NCBI RefSeq assembly: GCF_014773385.1
Contig: NZ_JACXAI010000003.1
Location: 213,465 to 277,464, forward strand
Direction of reading: 5' to 3'
Source: Metabacillus arenae
GTDB lineage: Bacteria; Bacillota; Bacilli; Bacillales; Bacillaceae
DNA: 64,000 bases
The first letter of the stretch is position 1. Each line of letters opens with the position of its first letter. Shown here piece after piece: positions 15,811 to 24,127 of the stretch. The notes below the pieces were generated by a model. That model did no database searches. It was given only the letters and a program-made list of their open reading frames with translations, and had not been told where the DNA came from. Both the position numbers and the translations under genes were made by a program.

Positions 15811-17475
15811 TTACCAGCTTTTAAATTTTGAAGGTGGTTCATATAACCCTTCTGACCATTCAACAATTTCTTCTACACTTTTTGCAGCAAGTAATGAACG
15901 CTTGGCATCTGTTCTACGAATCTGTAAATCTTCAGGAAGTGCAATTAACCCTTCTCTACGTAATTCAGCTGTTTTAGCAGAATCATGCTTTAGTCCCACT
16001 GATGTAACTCCAGCGACTGCTGAGAGTGCTTCTCTTCGCTTTTCCATGCTGTCTGTTTTATATAAATAGGCAATTCCTTCTTCAGTGACAACATGTGTGA
16101 CATCATCACCATAAATCATGACAGGTGCTATTGCTAGGCCAGAATCTTTCTTTACATCAATGGCATCAAGTGACTCGACAAAAACTGGTTTGTTTCCGGC
16201 TTGAAAGGTCTCAACTACTTGGACGACTAGTTTTTTTCCATATGCAAGGGGATCCTCTGAGGTCATCATATTTAACCAAGCTGGTGTTGAATGACGGCGC
16301 CCGCCAGGATTATGGCCCATATTAGGTGCTCCGCCATACCCGGTAAGTCTTCCTCTCGTAACAGTTGAAGAATTTCCATCATGATCCAGTTGCAATGTTG
16401 AACCAATAAATAGATCAACCGCGTATTGTCCAGCCATTTGGCATAGGGTTCGATTGGATCGTAAGCTGCCATCACGACCTGTAAAAAATACATCTCGGCG
16501 TGCGGCAACATATTTCTCCATACCAACCTCTCCGCCAAAACAATGCACACTTTCCACCCAGCCGCTTTCAATCGCTGGAATTAATGTAGGATGCGGATTT
16601 AACGCCCAGTGCTTACATATCTTCCCCTTTAAACCTAGCGATTCTCCGTAGGTTGGTAATAGTAATTCAATAGCAGCCGTGTTGTATCCGATCCCATGGT
16701 TTAACGATTGTACCTGATGTTTTTCATAAATTCCTCGAATAACCGTCATCGCCTGCAATACTTGAATATCGGTTATGTGACGCGGATCACGAGTAAATAA
16801 AGGTTCCAATTCGTACGGTTGATCAGCAACAACGATGAAATCAATCCAAGAACCCGGAACATCTACACGCGGCAATTCATCTAATAATTCATTCACCTGT
16901 GCAATGACAATCCCATCTCGAAAAGCCGCTGCTTCAACAAGTGTTGGTGTTTCTTCCGTATTTGGTCCTGTATACAAATTTCCGTTTCGATCTGCTTTAT
17001 CAGCTGCCACCAAAGCAACTGATGGGATTAAATCTATGAAAAGGCGACCATACAGCTCGATATATGTATGGATTTCCCCCATCGTTAATTTACCATCTTC
17101 TAGCATTTGGGCCATCCGCAGACTTTGCGGCCCAGCATAAGCAAAGTCCACTTTTTTGGCGATTCCTTTTTCAAATAAATCCAAATGTTCTGGTCTTGAA
17201 ATACTTGACATTATCATGTGCAAATCATGTACTTTTTTCGGATTGATCTGAGCGAGTGCTTCTGATAAAAACGATGCTTGCTTCTGATTATTTCCTTCCA
17301 TCACGACACGATCGCCTGGTCTAATTAATTTTTCCATTGCATCAACAATATGTTCGGTAGGAATTAATATCCCTTCGACCAACCCTTTAACACTTTCAAT
17401 TCGCTTCTTTTTTGCGTCAAGACGTGTTGTCCATGACTTCTTTTGACCTTCTGCCTGTTTTATCATAACCATCAT
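15811..17475 (-). CDS. mdcA: Malonate decarboxylase alpha subunit (malonyl/acetyl-ACP transferase)
   Basis: The 554-residue MdcA exchanges the acetyl group on the carrier for malonate, releasing acetate. It belongs to the CoA-transferase-like class. Key stretches are HIVDAMEKLIRPGDRVVMEG, GFGLxx-like GLKGKICKHWALNPHPTLI, ESVHCFGGEVGMEKY, GRLTGYGGAPNMGHNPGGRRHS and DDVTHVVTEEGIAYLYK. Length is that of the family and no break is seen. The ATG follows AAGGGGGATTT. A 200-bp structured spacer separates it from upstream mdcH; mdcB follows within 13 bp. Confidence 0.9.
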   Translation of the reverse strand: MMVMIKQAEGQKKSWTTRLDAKKKRIESVKGLVEGILIPTEHIVDAMEKLIRPGDRVVMEGNNQKQASFLSEALAQINPKKVHDLHMIMSSISRPEHLDLFEKGIAKKVDFAYAGPQSLRMAQMLEDGKLTMGEIHTYIELYGRLFIDLIPSVALVAADKADRNGNLYTGPNTEETPTLVEAAAFRDGIVIAQVNELLDELPRVDVPGSWIDFIVVADQPYELEPLFTRDPRHITDIQVLQAMTVIRGIYEKHQVQSLNHGIGYNTAAIELLLPTYGESLGLKGKICKHWALNPHPTLIPAIESGWVESVHCFGGEVGMEKYVAARRDVFFTGRDGSLRSNRTLCQMAGQYAVDLFIGSTLQLDHDGNSSTVTRGRLTGYGGAPNMGHNPGGRRHSTPAWLNMMTSEDPLAYGKKLVVQVVETFQAGNKPVFVESLDAIDVKKDSGLAIAPVMIYGDDVTHVVTEEGIAYLYKTDSMEKRREALSAVAGVTSVGLKHDSAKTAELRREGLIALPEDLQIRRTDAKRSLLAAKSVEEIVEWSEGLYEPPSKFKSW

Positions 17476-17519
17476 AAATCCCCCTTGTTTATCCCATTCT
17501 CAATAGGCAGTAAAACCCT

Positions 17520-17673
17520 AAAAAAACAAAAGAAGATTAGCGGGAGATAACTGCCTGTAAAAATCCGACGAAGGACAGGACGTCCAAGTCAGGCGAAGCC
17601 ACAGGAGGTGGCCGTTCTGAGCGTGATAAGTTTCGCTAACCATCAGTGGGGACAAAAAAACCCCTACCGATGG
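17520..17673 (-). repeat. Structured element between mdcH and mdcA
   Basis: This non-coding spacer holds a chain of short inverted repeats: TTAGCG (17539-17544) with CGCTAA near 17633-17638, GGAC-AGGAC-GTCC, GCCAC-AGGAG-GTGGC, and a large hairpin CCATCAGTGGGG with CCCCTACCGATGG next to the mdcH stop. Its GC content is well above the surroundings. I believe similar elements recur between genes in Bacillaceae, but that is from memory. It may be a dispersed repeat or an mRNA structure that adjusts mdcH against mdcA levels. Confidence 0.5.
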
Positions 17674-17682
17674 AAGTCTTAC

Positions 17683-18612
17683 TTATTTCTTTCGTTCACG
17701 CTTTGCAACATACTGACAATCGTCAAATCCATTTCCATCAACAGAAAGAATTCTTGCTTCGGGAAAGGCCCTTGCTGCCAGATTTGACAAAATGGTTCCT
17801 GGTGGCATTTCGATAAATAACCTGGCGCCTTTTTCATATAGAATCGTAGCTGCATCATGCCACTGAACAGCGGAAGAAACACTTTCAGCAAGATCAAGAC
17901 GAATTTCCTCAGGATCATTTAATAGCCTTGCCCGACGATTTCCTGCATAAGGTATTTTCGGCCGTTTAAATGTAATATCATGAAGCGCATAAGCAAGTGC
18001 TTCTGAAACAGGAGCTAATAATGGACAATGTGATGGTGTTGAAACGTTTAACAGGGAAGCACAGCGTGCACCATTTTCCTCTGCGATTTTTAAAATCCTA
18101 TGTATCCCTGGCAGAGCTCCTGATATCGTTAGTTGATCTGGTGCATTTCGATTCGCAATATATACTGGACTTTTTTCTTCGAAATGGTCAGTAAGAAAAG
18201 CTTCAAGTTGAGTTCCATTTAAACCGAGAATCACTCCCATCCCATAACCATTAGGATGAGCTTGTTCCATTAAATGGCCACGCAATTGGACGATTTTCAC
18301 TGCATCTTTAAAATCAATTGCTCCTGCAGCCACTGCAGCACTAAAAGCACCAACAGAATGACCTGCGACAAAATCAGGGGTAACTCCTTTTGCTTCAAAC
18401 GCTTTAAAAGCAGCAACCTCTGCTGCAAGAAGAGAGAGCTGAACCGCTTTGGTTGATACAAGTGACTCCTTTGTTTGAAAGTTGTATACGTTTTTATTTA
18501 ATATTTCGGATGCAGTTTCTAGTACATTTTCCACTGCATTACACTTCGGCAAGTCATCTAGCATCCCAGGTCGTTGTGAGCCCTGACCGGGAAACAAAAA
18601 GGCAAGTTTCAC
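17683..18612 (-). CDS. mdcH: Malonate decarboxylase epsilon subunit (ACP malonyltransferase)
   Basis: About 309 residues of the FabD-like acyltransferase fold. FLFPGQGSQRPGML (5-18) and the nucleophile elbow GHSVGAFSAAVAAGAID with its serine are clear; VSTPSHCPLLAPV carries the conserved His. MdcH loads the carrier with malonyl from malonyl-CoA to start the catalytic cycle. The frame reaches 18633, but GGTGGAGGTGACATT precedes a GTG at 18612, which I take as the start. It is first in the mdc operon here, next to the GntR gene. Confidence 0.86.
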   Translation of the reverse strand: MKLAFLFPGQGSQRPGMLDDLPKCNAVENVLETASEILNKNVYNFQTKESLVSTKAVQLSLLAAEVAAFKAFEAKGVTPDFVAGHSVGAFSAAVAAGAIDFKDAVKIVQLRGHLMEQAHPNGYGMGVILGLNGTQLEAFLTDHFEEKSPVYIANRNAPDQLTISGALPGIHRILKIAEENGARCASLLNVSTPSHCPLLAPVSEALAYALHDITFKRPKIPYAGNRRARLLNDPEEIRLDLAESVSSAVQWHDAATILYEKGARLFIEMPPGTILSNLAARAFPEARILSVDGNGFDDCQYVAKRERKK

Positions 18613-18633
18613 AATGTCACCTCCACCAATCAA

Positions 18634-19281
18634 CTAGGAACGAAGCATTTTTTGAACACTTAATATGACGTCTTCATTATGCTTAGCCAATAACTTTGAT
18701 AACTCGTCAAGTTTTTGTTCTTCTAAAAATTGAATGATAAGTTCATGCTCTGTGATCGACTTTTCAATATTGCCTTCATTTGTGAATGACACGCTTTGAA
18801 CCCTTAACAGCGGCCAGCCAAGACGTAAGTACATATTTTTAATTGTTTCGCTCTTGCTCATCATGATGAGATACATATGAAACGAGTGATTTAATTGTGT
18901 ATAGGTGTAAACATTATCCATTGATTTCATTTGCATTAGAATTTGTTTCATTTCTTCTAACAAGTTTTGATTTGTTCCATGTTTCTTAATACGATCCATT
19001 CCCATGTTTTCAAGCATATTTCGAATCTCTAAGAGATCGTATATTTCATTTTCGGTATATTCTTTTACAACTGCACCTTTACGAGGAATTCTTTCAACAA
19101 GACCTTCAATCGCAAGTAAATAGATTGCTTCTCGGACCGGTGCCCTGCTTGTTCCATACTCTTCTGCATATATATGTTCAACTAATTTTTCACCAGGCTT
19201 CAGTTCACCTGTGATGATTTGTTCTGTGATATGCTTTGCAATTGAATCAGATAAGGCGTTATTTTCAAATTTTGACTTCAA
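18634..19281 (-). CDS. GntR/FCD-family regulator of the malonate cluster
   Basis: A 215-residue FadR-like regulator. The N-terminal winged helix includes ALSDSIAKHITEQIITGELKPGE and TSRAPVREAIYLLAIEGLVERIPRKGA; the FCD ligand domain includes NDLLEIRNMLE-like DLLEIRNMLENMG and NHSFHMYLIMMSKSE. The frame could begin at 19407, but the upstream 42 residues are not family-like, whereas a TTG at 19281 follows AAGGAGGATCTATAGC. It sits between mdcH and the divergent madLM genes, so it probably senses malonate or malonyl-CoA and controls both units through the AGTCGACT sites nearby. Confidence 0.85.
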   Translation of the reverse strand: MKSKFENNALSDSIAKHITEQIITGELKPGEKLVEHIYAEEYGTSRAPVREAIYLLAIEGLVERIPRKGAVVKEYTENEIYDLLEIRNMLENMGMDRIKKHGTNQNLLEEMKQILMQMKSMDNVYTYTQLNHSFHMYLIMMSKSETIKNMYLRLGWPLLRVQSVSFTNEGNIEKSITEHELIIQFLEEQKLDELSKLLAKHNEDVILSVQKMLRS

Positions 19282-19310
19282 GCTATAGATCCTCCTTAAA
19301 CCGCATACAG

Positions 19311-19440
19311 AATATAGTCGACTGTCGATTTTATTATACAAAAATTTAAAGATGAGTTCAATATTTTTTAAAAATTCAAAATTATACTTGATTTTTATAT
19401 TTTTCACCTTTATGATTAACCCTAGAATACAGTCGACTTT
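19311..19440. promoter_or_regulatory. Two AGTCGACT operators in the mdc/mad divergent promoter region
   Basis: The palindrome AGTCGACT occurs at 19316-19323 (within AATATAGTCGACTGTCGAT) and at 19431-19438 (within AATACAGTCGACTTTATAC), 115 bp apart. Both lie between the divergent regulator gene and madL. Repeated short palindromes beside a GntR/FCD gene suggest its binding sites; this is inference from position and symmetry. Confidence 0.6.
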
Positions 19441-19454
19441 ATACTACGATATTT

Positions 19455-19468
19455 TGAAAACGCTTTCT
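19455..19468 (+). promoter_or_regulatory. Candidate cre site (CcpA) upstream of madL
   Basis: TGAAAACGCTTTCT fits the cre consensus TGNAANCGNWWNCA with one mismatch at the end. It lies about 65 bp before the madL start, consistent with carbon catabolite repression of malonate uptake. Confidence 0.55.
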
Positions 19469-19532
19469 AACACCTGCTGCCATTCCTATATTACGGCTGT
19501 GTTTTTTCTTCAAAAAACAGTGAGGTGAATTC

Positions 19533-19961
19533 ATGGTTATTTTCGGTGTTGCATTGCTTTCGATTTGTATGCTGACTGGTATCTTTTTAGGTGAAATGAT
19601 GGGACTATCACTTGGTATTGAAGCAAATGTTGGCGGTGTAGGAATCGCGATGTTAATGCTTGTCCTTATCGTTGATTACCTAAAGAAACGTGACAAGCTA
19701 AGCAAAGCTGCTCAAGATGGTGTAGGTTTTTGGAGTGCAATGTATATTCCAATCGTCATTGCTATGTCAGCTAACCAAAATGTTGCAGGTGCGCTTGATG
19801 GCGGTCCTCTCGCAATCATTACCGGTATTGCTGTAGTATTAATTAGTTGGATGTTTGTACCTATTCTAAGCAAAAGCAAATCCCAAACATCAAGTGAAAA
19901 CATCACTGTAGATAACGATATCATTGGAGGGAAAACTACAAATGTTCGAAACATTAAGTAA
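19533..19961 (+). CDS. madL: Malonate transporter subunit MadL
   Basis: A 142-residue membrane protein with about four hydrophobic segments and the motif GEMMGLSLGIEANVGGVGIAM near residue 20. FWSAMYIPIVIAMSANQNV also fits MadL, which with MadM makes a sodium-dependent malonate importer. The ATG follows GTGAGGTGAATTC. Its 3' end overlaps madM by 20 bp. It is divergent from the regulator and decarboxylase operon, giving a complete uptake and use system; the alternative carrier MdcF is not present. Confidence 0.9.
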   Translation: MVIFGVALLSICMLTGIFLGEMMGLSLGIEANVGGVGIAMLMLVLIVDYLKKRDKLSKAAQDGVGFWSAMYIPIVIAMSANQNVAGALDGGPLAIITGIAVVLISWMFVPILSKSKSQTSSENITVDNDIIGGKTTNVRNIK

Positions 19962-20706
19962 TGTATTTATTGAAAACCAGCTTATCGTTTCTTTTGCAAT
20001 TGTAGGGATCACAATGTACATCGCATATGTTATCTCCAATAAATTAACGAAAGGGAGAATTCACGGGTCGGCTATAGCTATTATTATTGGTTTGCTTCTA
20101 GCCTATATTGGCGGTGTTACAACAGGTGGTGAGAAAGGATTATCCGATATTAGCATCTTTGCTGGAATCGGTTTAATGGGCGGTGGAATGCTTCGTGATT
20201 TTGCAATTGTAGCTACTGCGTTCGGTGCAAATTTTGATGAAATAAAAAAAGCTGGGCTCAATGGGATTGCTTCACTATTTATTGGTGTAATCCTTTCTTT
20301 TATCGTAGGTGTGGCGATCGCCTTCGCCTTTGGGTATTCAGATGCTGTAAGCCTCACAACGATCGGTGCAGGTACCGCAACATATATTGTAGGACCAGTC
20401 ACCGGTGCTGCAATTGGAGCAAGTTCTGAAGTAATAACAATCAGCATTGCTGCAGGTCTTGTAAAATCAATCTTAACTATGATCGGAACACCATTTATTG
20501 CGAAATACATAGGGCTAAATAATCCCCGTACAGCAATGGTTTACGGAGGATTAATGGGAACAACCAGCGGTGTAGCTGGTGGATTAGCTGCAACAGATCC
20601 AAAACTAGTCCCCTATGGTGCTGTGACAGCAACATTTTATACAGGTCTCGGCTGTTTGATGGCGCCATCGATTCTCTTTTTAATAACTAGAGCCCTTTTT
20701 GGATAA
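19942..20706 (+). CDS. madM: Malonate transporter subunit MadM
   Basis: About 254 residues with many hydrophobic segments, including GRIHGSAIAIIIGLLLAYIGG, GLMGGGMLRDFAIVATAFGA and TIGAGTATYIVGPVTGAAIG. These are characteristic of MadM, the larger subunit of the MadLM malonate:sodium symporter. An in-frame TTG at 19924 exists, but the ATG at 19942 has GGAGGG nearby and matches the usual length. Only 36 bp separate its stop from the IS1182-like end at 20742. Confidence 0.9.
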   Translation: MFETLSNVFIENQLIVSFAIVGITMYIAYVISNKLTKGRIHGSAIAIIIGLLLAYIGGVTTGGEKGLSDISIFAGIGLMGGGMLRDFAIVATAFGANFDEIKKAGLNGIASLFIGVILSFIVGVAIAFAFGYSDAVSLTTIGAGTATYIVGPVTGAAIGASSEVITISIAAGLVKSILTMIGTPFIAKYIGLNNPRTAMVYGGLMGTTSGVAGGLAATDPKLVPYGAVTATFYTGLGCLMAPSILFLITRALFG

Positions 20707-20741
20707 AACAAAGTAAGAATCATATATTAATAGTAGTGAAA

Positions 20742-20785
20742 AGAGGCTGACCCAAAAGTCTAGATAATTAGATTTTTGGGTTTAG
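20742..20785 (+). mobile_element. Left end of an IS1182-type element with hairpin
   Basis: GAGGCTGACCCAAAAGTC starts the segment. ACCCAAAAGTCT and AGATTTTTGGGT form a 12-bp hairpin that can also terminate madLM transcripts. An IS1182 N-terminal transposase fragment begins about 50 bp later, placing this at the element's left end. Confidence 0.65.
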
Positions 20786-20836
20786 TCCCTTTTGTTTTAA
20801 GCATAAAAAAACAAAAAAATCGTTCCTCTTTGTATA

Positions 20837-21200
20837 ATGAAGTTGCCACACAAAATTATCAAAGATTTTATGAAATATGATCAAATCTCTTTCGTTAATT
20901 ATAACATGAATCAGTTAGTTCTTCCATTAGACCTTGAAATTCTTATTCCGCAAAATCACCTATCAACTATTGTTCATGAAGCCGTCGAAAAGCTAAACGA
21001 CTCTTTGTTGGTTGAACCCTACAAAGGTGGTGGCCGTCCAAGACCGTGAAAATCATGGGAAAAAACCGTTCCCACCGGATAAGTTTGAGAAAGAAGAATC
21101 GAAGGAAATCAAAGAAAGCACAACCGATCCAGAGAGTGGTTACTACGTTAAAGACGAACGTACAAAACAGTTTTCCTATTCTTTCATTGCCGCCGCAGAC
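20837..21200 (+). pseudogene. IS1182-family transposase remnant (N-terminal and internal pieces)
   Basis: The first piece reads DQISFVNYNMNQLVLPLDLE and HEAVEKLNDSLLVEPYKGGG, the standard IS1182 transposase N-terminus, and stops at 21049. A second piece in another frame contains EIKESTTDPESGYYVKDERT, then KQFSYSF and AAAD (to about 21200), an internal catalytic-domain stretch. The residues in between are missing, so the gene carries an internal deletion and a frame change. It then runs straight into unrelated glycosidase sequence. Confidence 0.83.
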
Positions 21201-21299
21201 GTATTGCCATTGCGGAATCTACCAAAAAATGTTGAGCCATTATTCCCATTTGGATATGGATTAAGCTATACGACATTCGAATTTTTGCCGAAAAGGTAG
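21201..21299 (+). pseudogene. GH3 glycosidase C-terminal remnant
   Basis: The last 33 codons of the hybrid frame read VEPLFPFGYGLSYTTFEF, a hallmark of the C-terminal end of GH3 beta-glucosidases/beta-xylosidases just before their fibronectin-like domain. Only about 25 residues survive, in the same frame as the transposase piece by chance. It implies that an adjacent GH3 gene was destroyed by the insertion and later deletion. Confidence 0.75.
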
Positions 21300-21455
21300 G
21301 CTTTCCTATACATTTTCAATGCTACATATCATATTATTCCCAATTTCACAGTTTCTTCTGTGTTACCAAGGGGTGGCTCTTTTGGGAATTGAACCTCTTA
21401 TAGCCTTACAAGAATTTGGCATTTTCCCTTGATGTTGTATAGAGCCAGAATAACT

Positions 21456-22757
21456 TTATTTAAATTCCGGTAGCCATTCTCCGTGAGCTTCTATTAGATC
21501 ATTGCAAAGTGAAACAATATCATCAAGAGATAATTCAGCTGCAGTGTGTGGGTCAAGCATAGCAGCTTGATAAATATATTCCTTTTTACGAGTAATTGCT
21601 GCTTCAATTGTAAGTAATTGAGTATTAATATTCGTACGATTTAATGCAGCGAGTTGTTCTGGAAGGTCACCAACATAAGTAGGACTTACACCACTCCGAT
21701 CAGCAATACAAGGTACCTCTACACATGCTTTTTCCGGTAAATTGCTTATAAGCCTTCCAGTGTTTAAGACATTTCCACCAAACTTGAATGGATTATTTGT
21801 TTCAATTGCCTCAATTATTCGTGAACCATATTCATTTGATCTTGTATGGCTTAATTCTTTATTATTCACTAAGTCCTTTCTCATTGTTTCCCATCTATTT
21901 ATTTGATCTTCACAACGACGTGGATATTCATCTAATGGAATATTAAGTTTTTCAATAAGTTCTGGGTACCTGGATTTTATAAAATATGGATGATATTCAG
22001 CATTATGTTCAGATGATTCTGTCACATAATATCCGAATTTATCCATCAGCTCAAAACGTACCATATCATCGTGCTTTGTTTTTTGCTTTTCTTTTGCACG
22101 TCGTTTTATTTCTGGATAGAGATCCTCTCCATTACGCTTTATTTCTAATAACCAAGCCATGTGGTTTATTCCGGCAATTTTTTCTTCAATCCCATTTAGA
22201 TCCATATCTAGTCCATTAAATAAGTGTTTTGTACAAGCCTGTACACTATGACACAACCCAACTGTATTGATAGCAGTAAAGCGATTCATTACGCCGGTTA
22301 ATACTGCCATTGGATTTGTATAATTTAGAAATAAAGCATTCGGACATACTTCTTCCATATCTTTTGCAAAATCCAACATAACTGGAATTGTTCGTAGATT
22401 TCTAAAAATGCCTCCAATTCCTACAGTATCTGCTATAGTTTGCCTTAGACCATATTTTTTTGGTATTTCAAAATCAATGACTGTACTTGGTTTGTAACCG
22501 CCAACTTGAATTGCATTAATCACGTATTTGGCATTTTGAAGTGCATCCTTACGATCTAAATATGCATGAATCGAAATATTTTTCTGTAGGGATTCCTTAA
22601 GGTTATTCAACATTTTTTCTGAATCCCTTAACCGCTGTTCGTCTATATCATATAATGCGAATTCAAAACCTTCTAACTCAGGAACAAACATACAATCTCC
22701 AAGAATGTTTTTTGCAAATACTGTACTACCTGCACCTAAAAATGTAATTTTTGACAT
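21456..22757 (-). CDS. melA: GH4 glycosidase, alpha-galactosidase (MelA) type
   Basis: The 433-residue enzyme belongs to GH4, which uses NAD and a divalent metal in an oxidation-elimination mechanism. ITFLGAGSTVFAKNILGD is the dinucleotide-binding loop; NALFLNYTNPMAVLTGVMNR, GLCHSVQACTKHLF and AGINHMAWLLEIKR carry the metal and active-site Cys/His. Length and motifs fit MelA (alpha-galactosidase) better than phospho-glucosidases, though substrate is inferred. A GGAGGGAAA site precedes the ATG. It diverges from an AraC regulator, its probable activator. No dedicated transporter is adjacent. Confidence 0.85.
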   Translation of the reverse strand: MSKITFLGAGSTVFAKNILGDCMFVPELEGFEFALYDIDEQRLRDSEKMLNNLKESLQKNISIHAYLDRKDALQNAKYVINAIQVGGYKPSTVIDFEIPKKYGLRQTIADTVGIGGIFRNLRTIPVMLDFAKDMEEVCPNALFLNYTNPMAVLTGVMNRFTAINTVGLCHSVQACTKHLFNGLDMDLNGIEEKIAGINHMAWLLEIKRNGEDLYPEIKRRAKEKQKTKHDDMVRFELMDKFGYYVTESSEHNAEYHPYFIKSRYPELIEKLNIPLDEYPRRCEDQINRWETMRKDLVNNKELSHTRSNEYGSRIIEAIETNNPFKFGGNVLNTGRLISNLPEKACVEVPCIADRSGVSPTYVGDLPEQLAALNRTNINTQLLTIEAAITRKKEYIYQAAMLDPHTAAELSLDDIVSLCNDLIEAHGEWLPEFK

Positions 22758-22901
22758 TCATTTTCCCTCCAATAGAAAAAAATTGTTCAACCTTATACGT
22801 AACTATTAATAATGAAGCTTCAAACTAATTACGTTATAATAATAGTATGATGGAATACAAGCTATCACAACGGTAATAAAGTGTGAATGGAGGGTAAAAT
22901 A

Positions 22902-23795
22902 TTGCTTATAAAATCAAATAAAGACCGAAATGACTCCTACGGCTTTTGTTTCCAAGATATCCAACAAAATGATATAGCTGCAATTCATGTAATAGGTTGT
23001 GAGGAACGGACTTCACGCGAATACTATTGGGATGGCAGAAAACGAGGGGATATGGAAACTTATATCTTTCAATACACTCTTTCAGGCAGAGGAGTATTTG
23101 AAATGAATAACGTGGAATATGAAGTATCGCCGGGAAAAGCTTTTATAGCAGGTGTTCCTGGCGACAATCGATATTATCTCCCAGAAGAAAGTGAAAAGTG
23201 GCAATTCATCTATATCACCTTACGTGGCCAAGAGGCAAAAAAATGTTGGAATTTTATTAATCAAACATATGGCCATGTTCTTGAATTTCCTTCAGATTCT
23301 TCACTTATTCAGTACTTATTATCGGTCTTTCAGGATACAACTGAGGGGAAAATAAATGACCCTTACATTAACTCGTTAAAGGCATACGAATTTGTTACGG
23401 AATGCTACCGGTATTTTCATAACCGCTCGAAGCAAAATAGAGAGATACCGGAAAATATTAATAGGGCATTAGTATACATGCAAACACAGTATCATAAACC
23501 TCTAACATTAGAGGATCTCGCAACAGAAGCAAACTTATCAAAATACTATTTTATTAAAAAATTCAAAGAATCTATGCATACCTCACCATTACAATATCTA
23601 ACAAAATATAGAATTGAAAAAGCTTTCCACTTCTTACAGCATACAGATAATACCATTAAGGATATTTCAGAACAAGTTGGATTTGCTGATGCTAATTATT
23701 TTTATAAAGTATTCCGTAAAATAGTTGGTACTTCACCTGGTCAATTCAGACAAAAGAACTCTCCTGTACCATTTAATCATTTAATTATAGATTAG
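22902..23795 (+). CDS. AraC-family regulator, likely of melA
   Basis: About 297 residues: an N-terminal cupin-type sensing domain (QYTLSGRGVFEMN, VSPGKAFIAGVPGDNRYYLP) and a C-terminal pair of helix-turn-helix motifs (PLTLEDLATEANLSKYYFIK and TIKDISEQVGFADANYFYKV, ending KIVGTSPGQFR). This is the MsmR/MelR layout. The ATG at 22887 lacks a ribosome site, and the TTG at 22902 has GGAGGG six bases upstream, so I prefer the latter. It is divergent from melA with 144 bp between, consistent with an activator for alpha-galactoside use. Confidence 0.82.
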   Translation: MLIKSNKDRNDSYGFCFQDIQQNDIAAIHVIGCEERTSREYYWDGRKRGDMETYIFQYTLSGRGVFEMNNVEYEVSPGKAFIAGVPGDNRYYLPEESEKWQFIYITLRGQEAKKCWNFINQTYGHVLEFPSDSSLIQYLLSVFQDTTEGKINDPYINSLKAYEFVTECYRYFHNRSKQNREIPENINRALVYMQTQYHKPLTLEDLATEANLSKYYFIKKFKESMHTSPLQYLTKYRIEKAFHFLQHTDNTIKDISEQVGFADANYFYKVFRKIVGTSPGQFRQKNSPVPFNHLIID

Positions 23796-24127
23796 AGTAG
23801 ATTTACTATTGATAGGAGAATCGATTATCATTCTTTAAAATCTTGTATGATGAACACAGTAATTGGCACTGAGGAAATGAGTGATGTGTAGTTAAAAAAG
23901 ATGATCACTCAATTCTATTTATTGAATATCGACGATGCTGCCTCTCCCCCTTTTAATTAGCATTCTCGAATAAAAGAGCAAGATTTCAAAAGTTATCTAA
24001 CCCAAATTGTGATAAAAATAAATGTGAAGTATGGATAGAGTGAAGTCTAGAGTGAATTATTGAAGGTCCCAGCCAATTGGAATTCTAGCTCTTTCTGTCT
24101 TTCTGTTCGTATACTAGGAGGATTATA
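23796..24127. other. Intergenic region upstream of the DNA glycosylase gene
   Basis: 332 bp without a supportable gene. AGGAGGATTATAATG at its right end gives the ribosome site for the next gene. I saw no convincing operator or hairpin. Confidence 0.4.
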
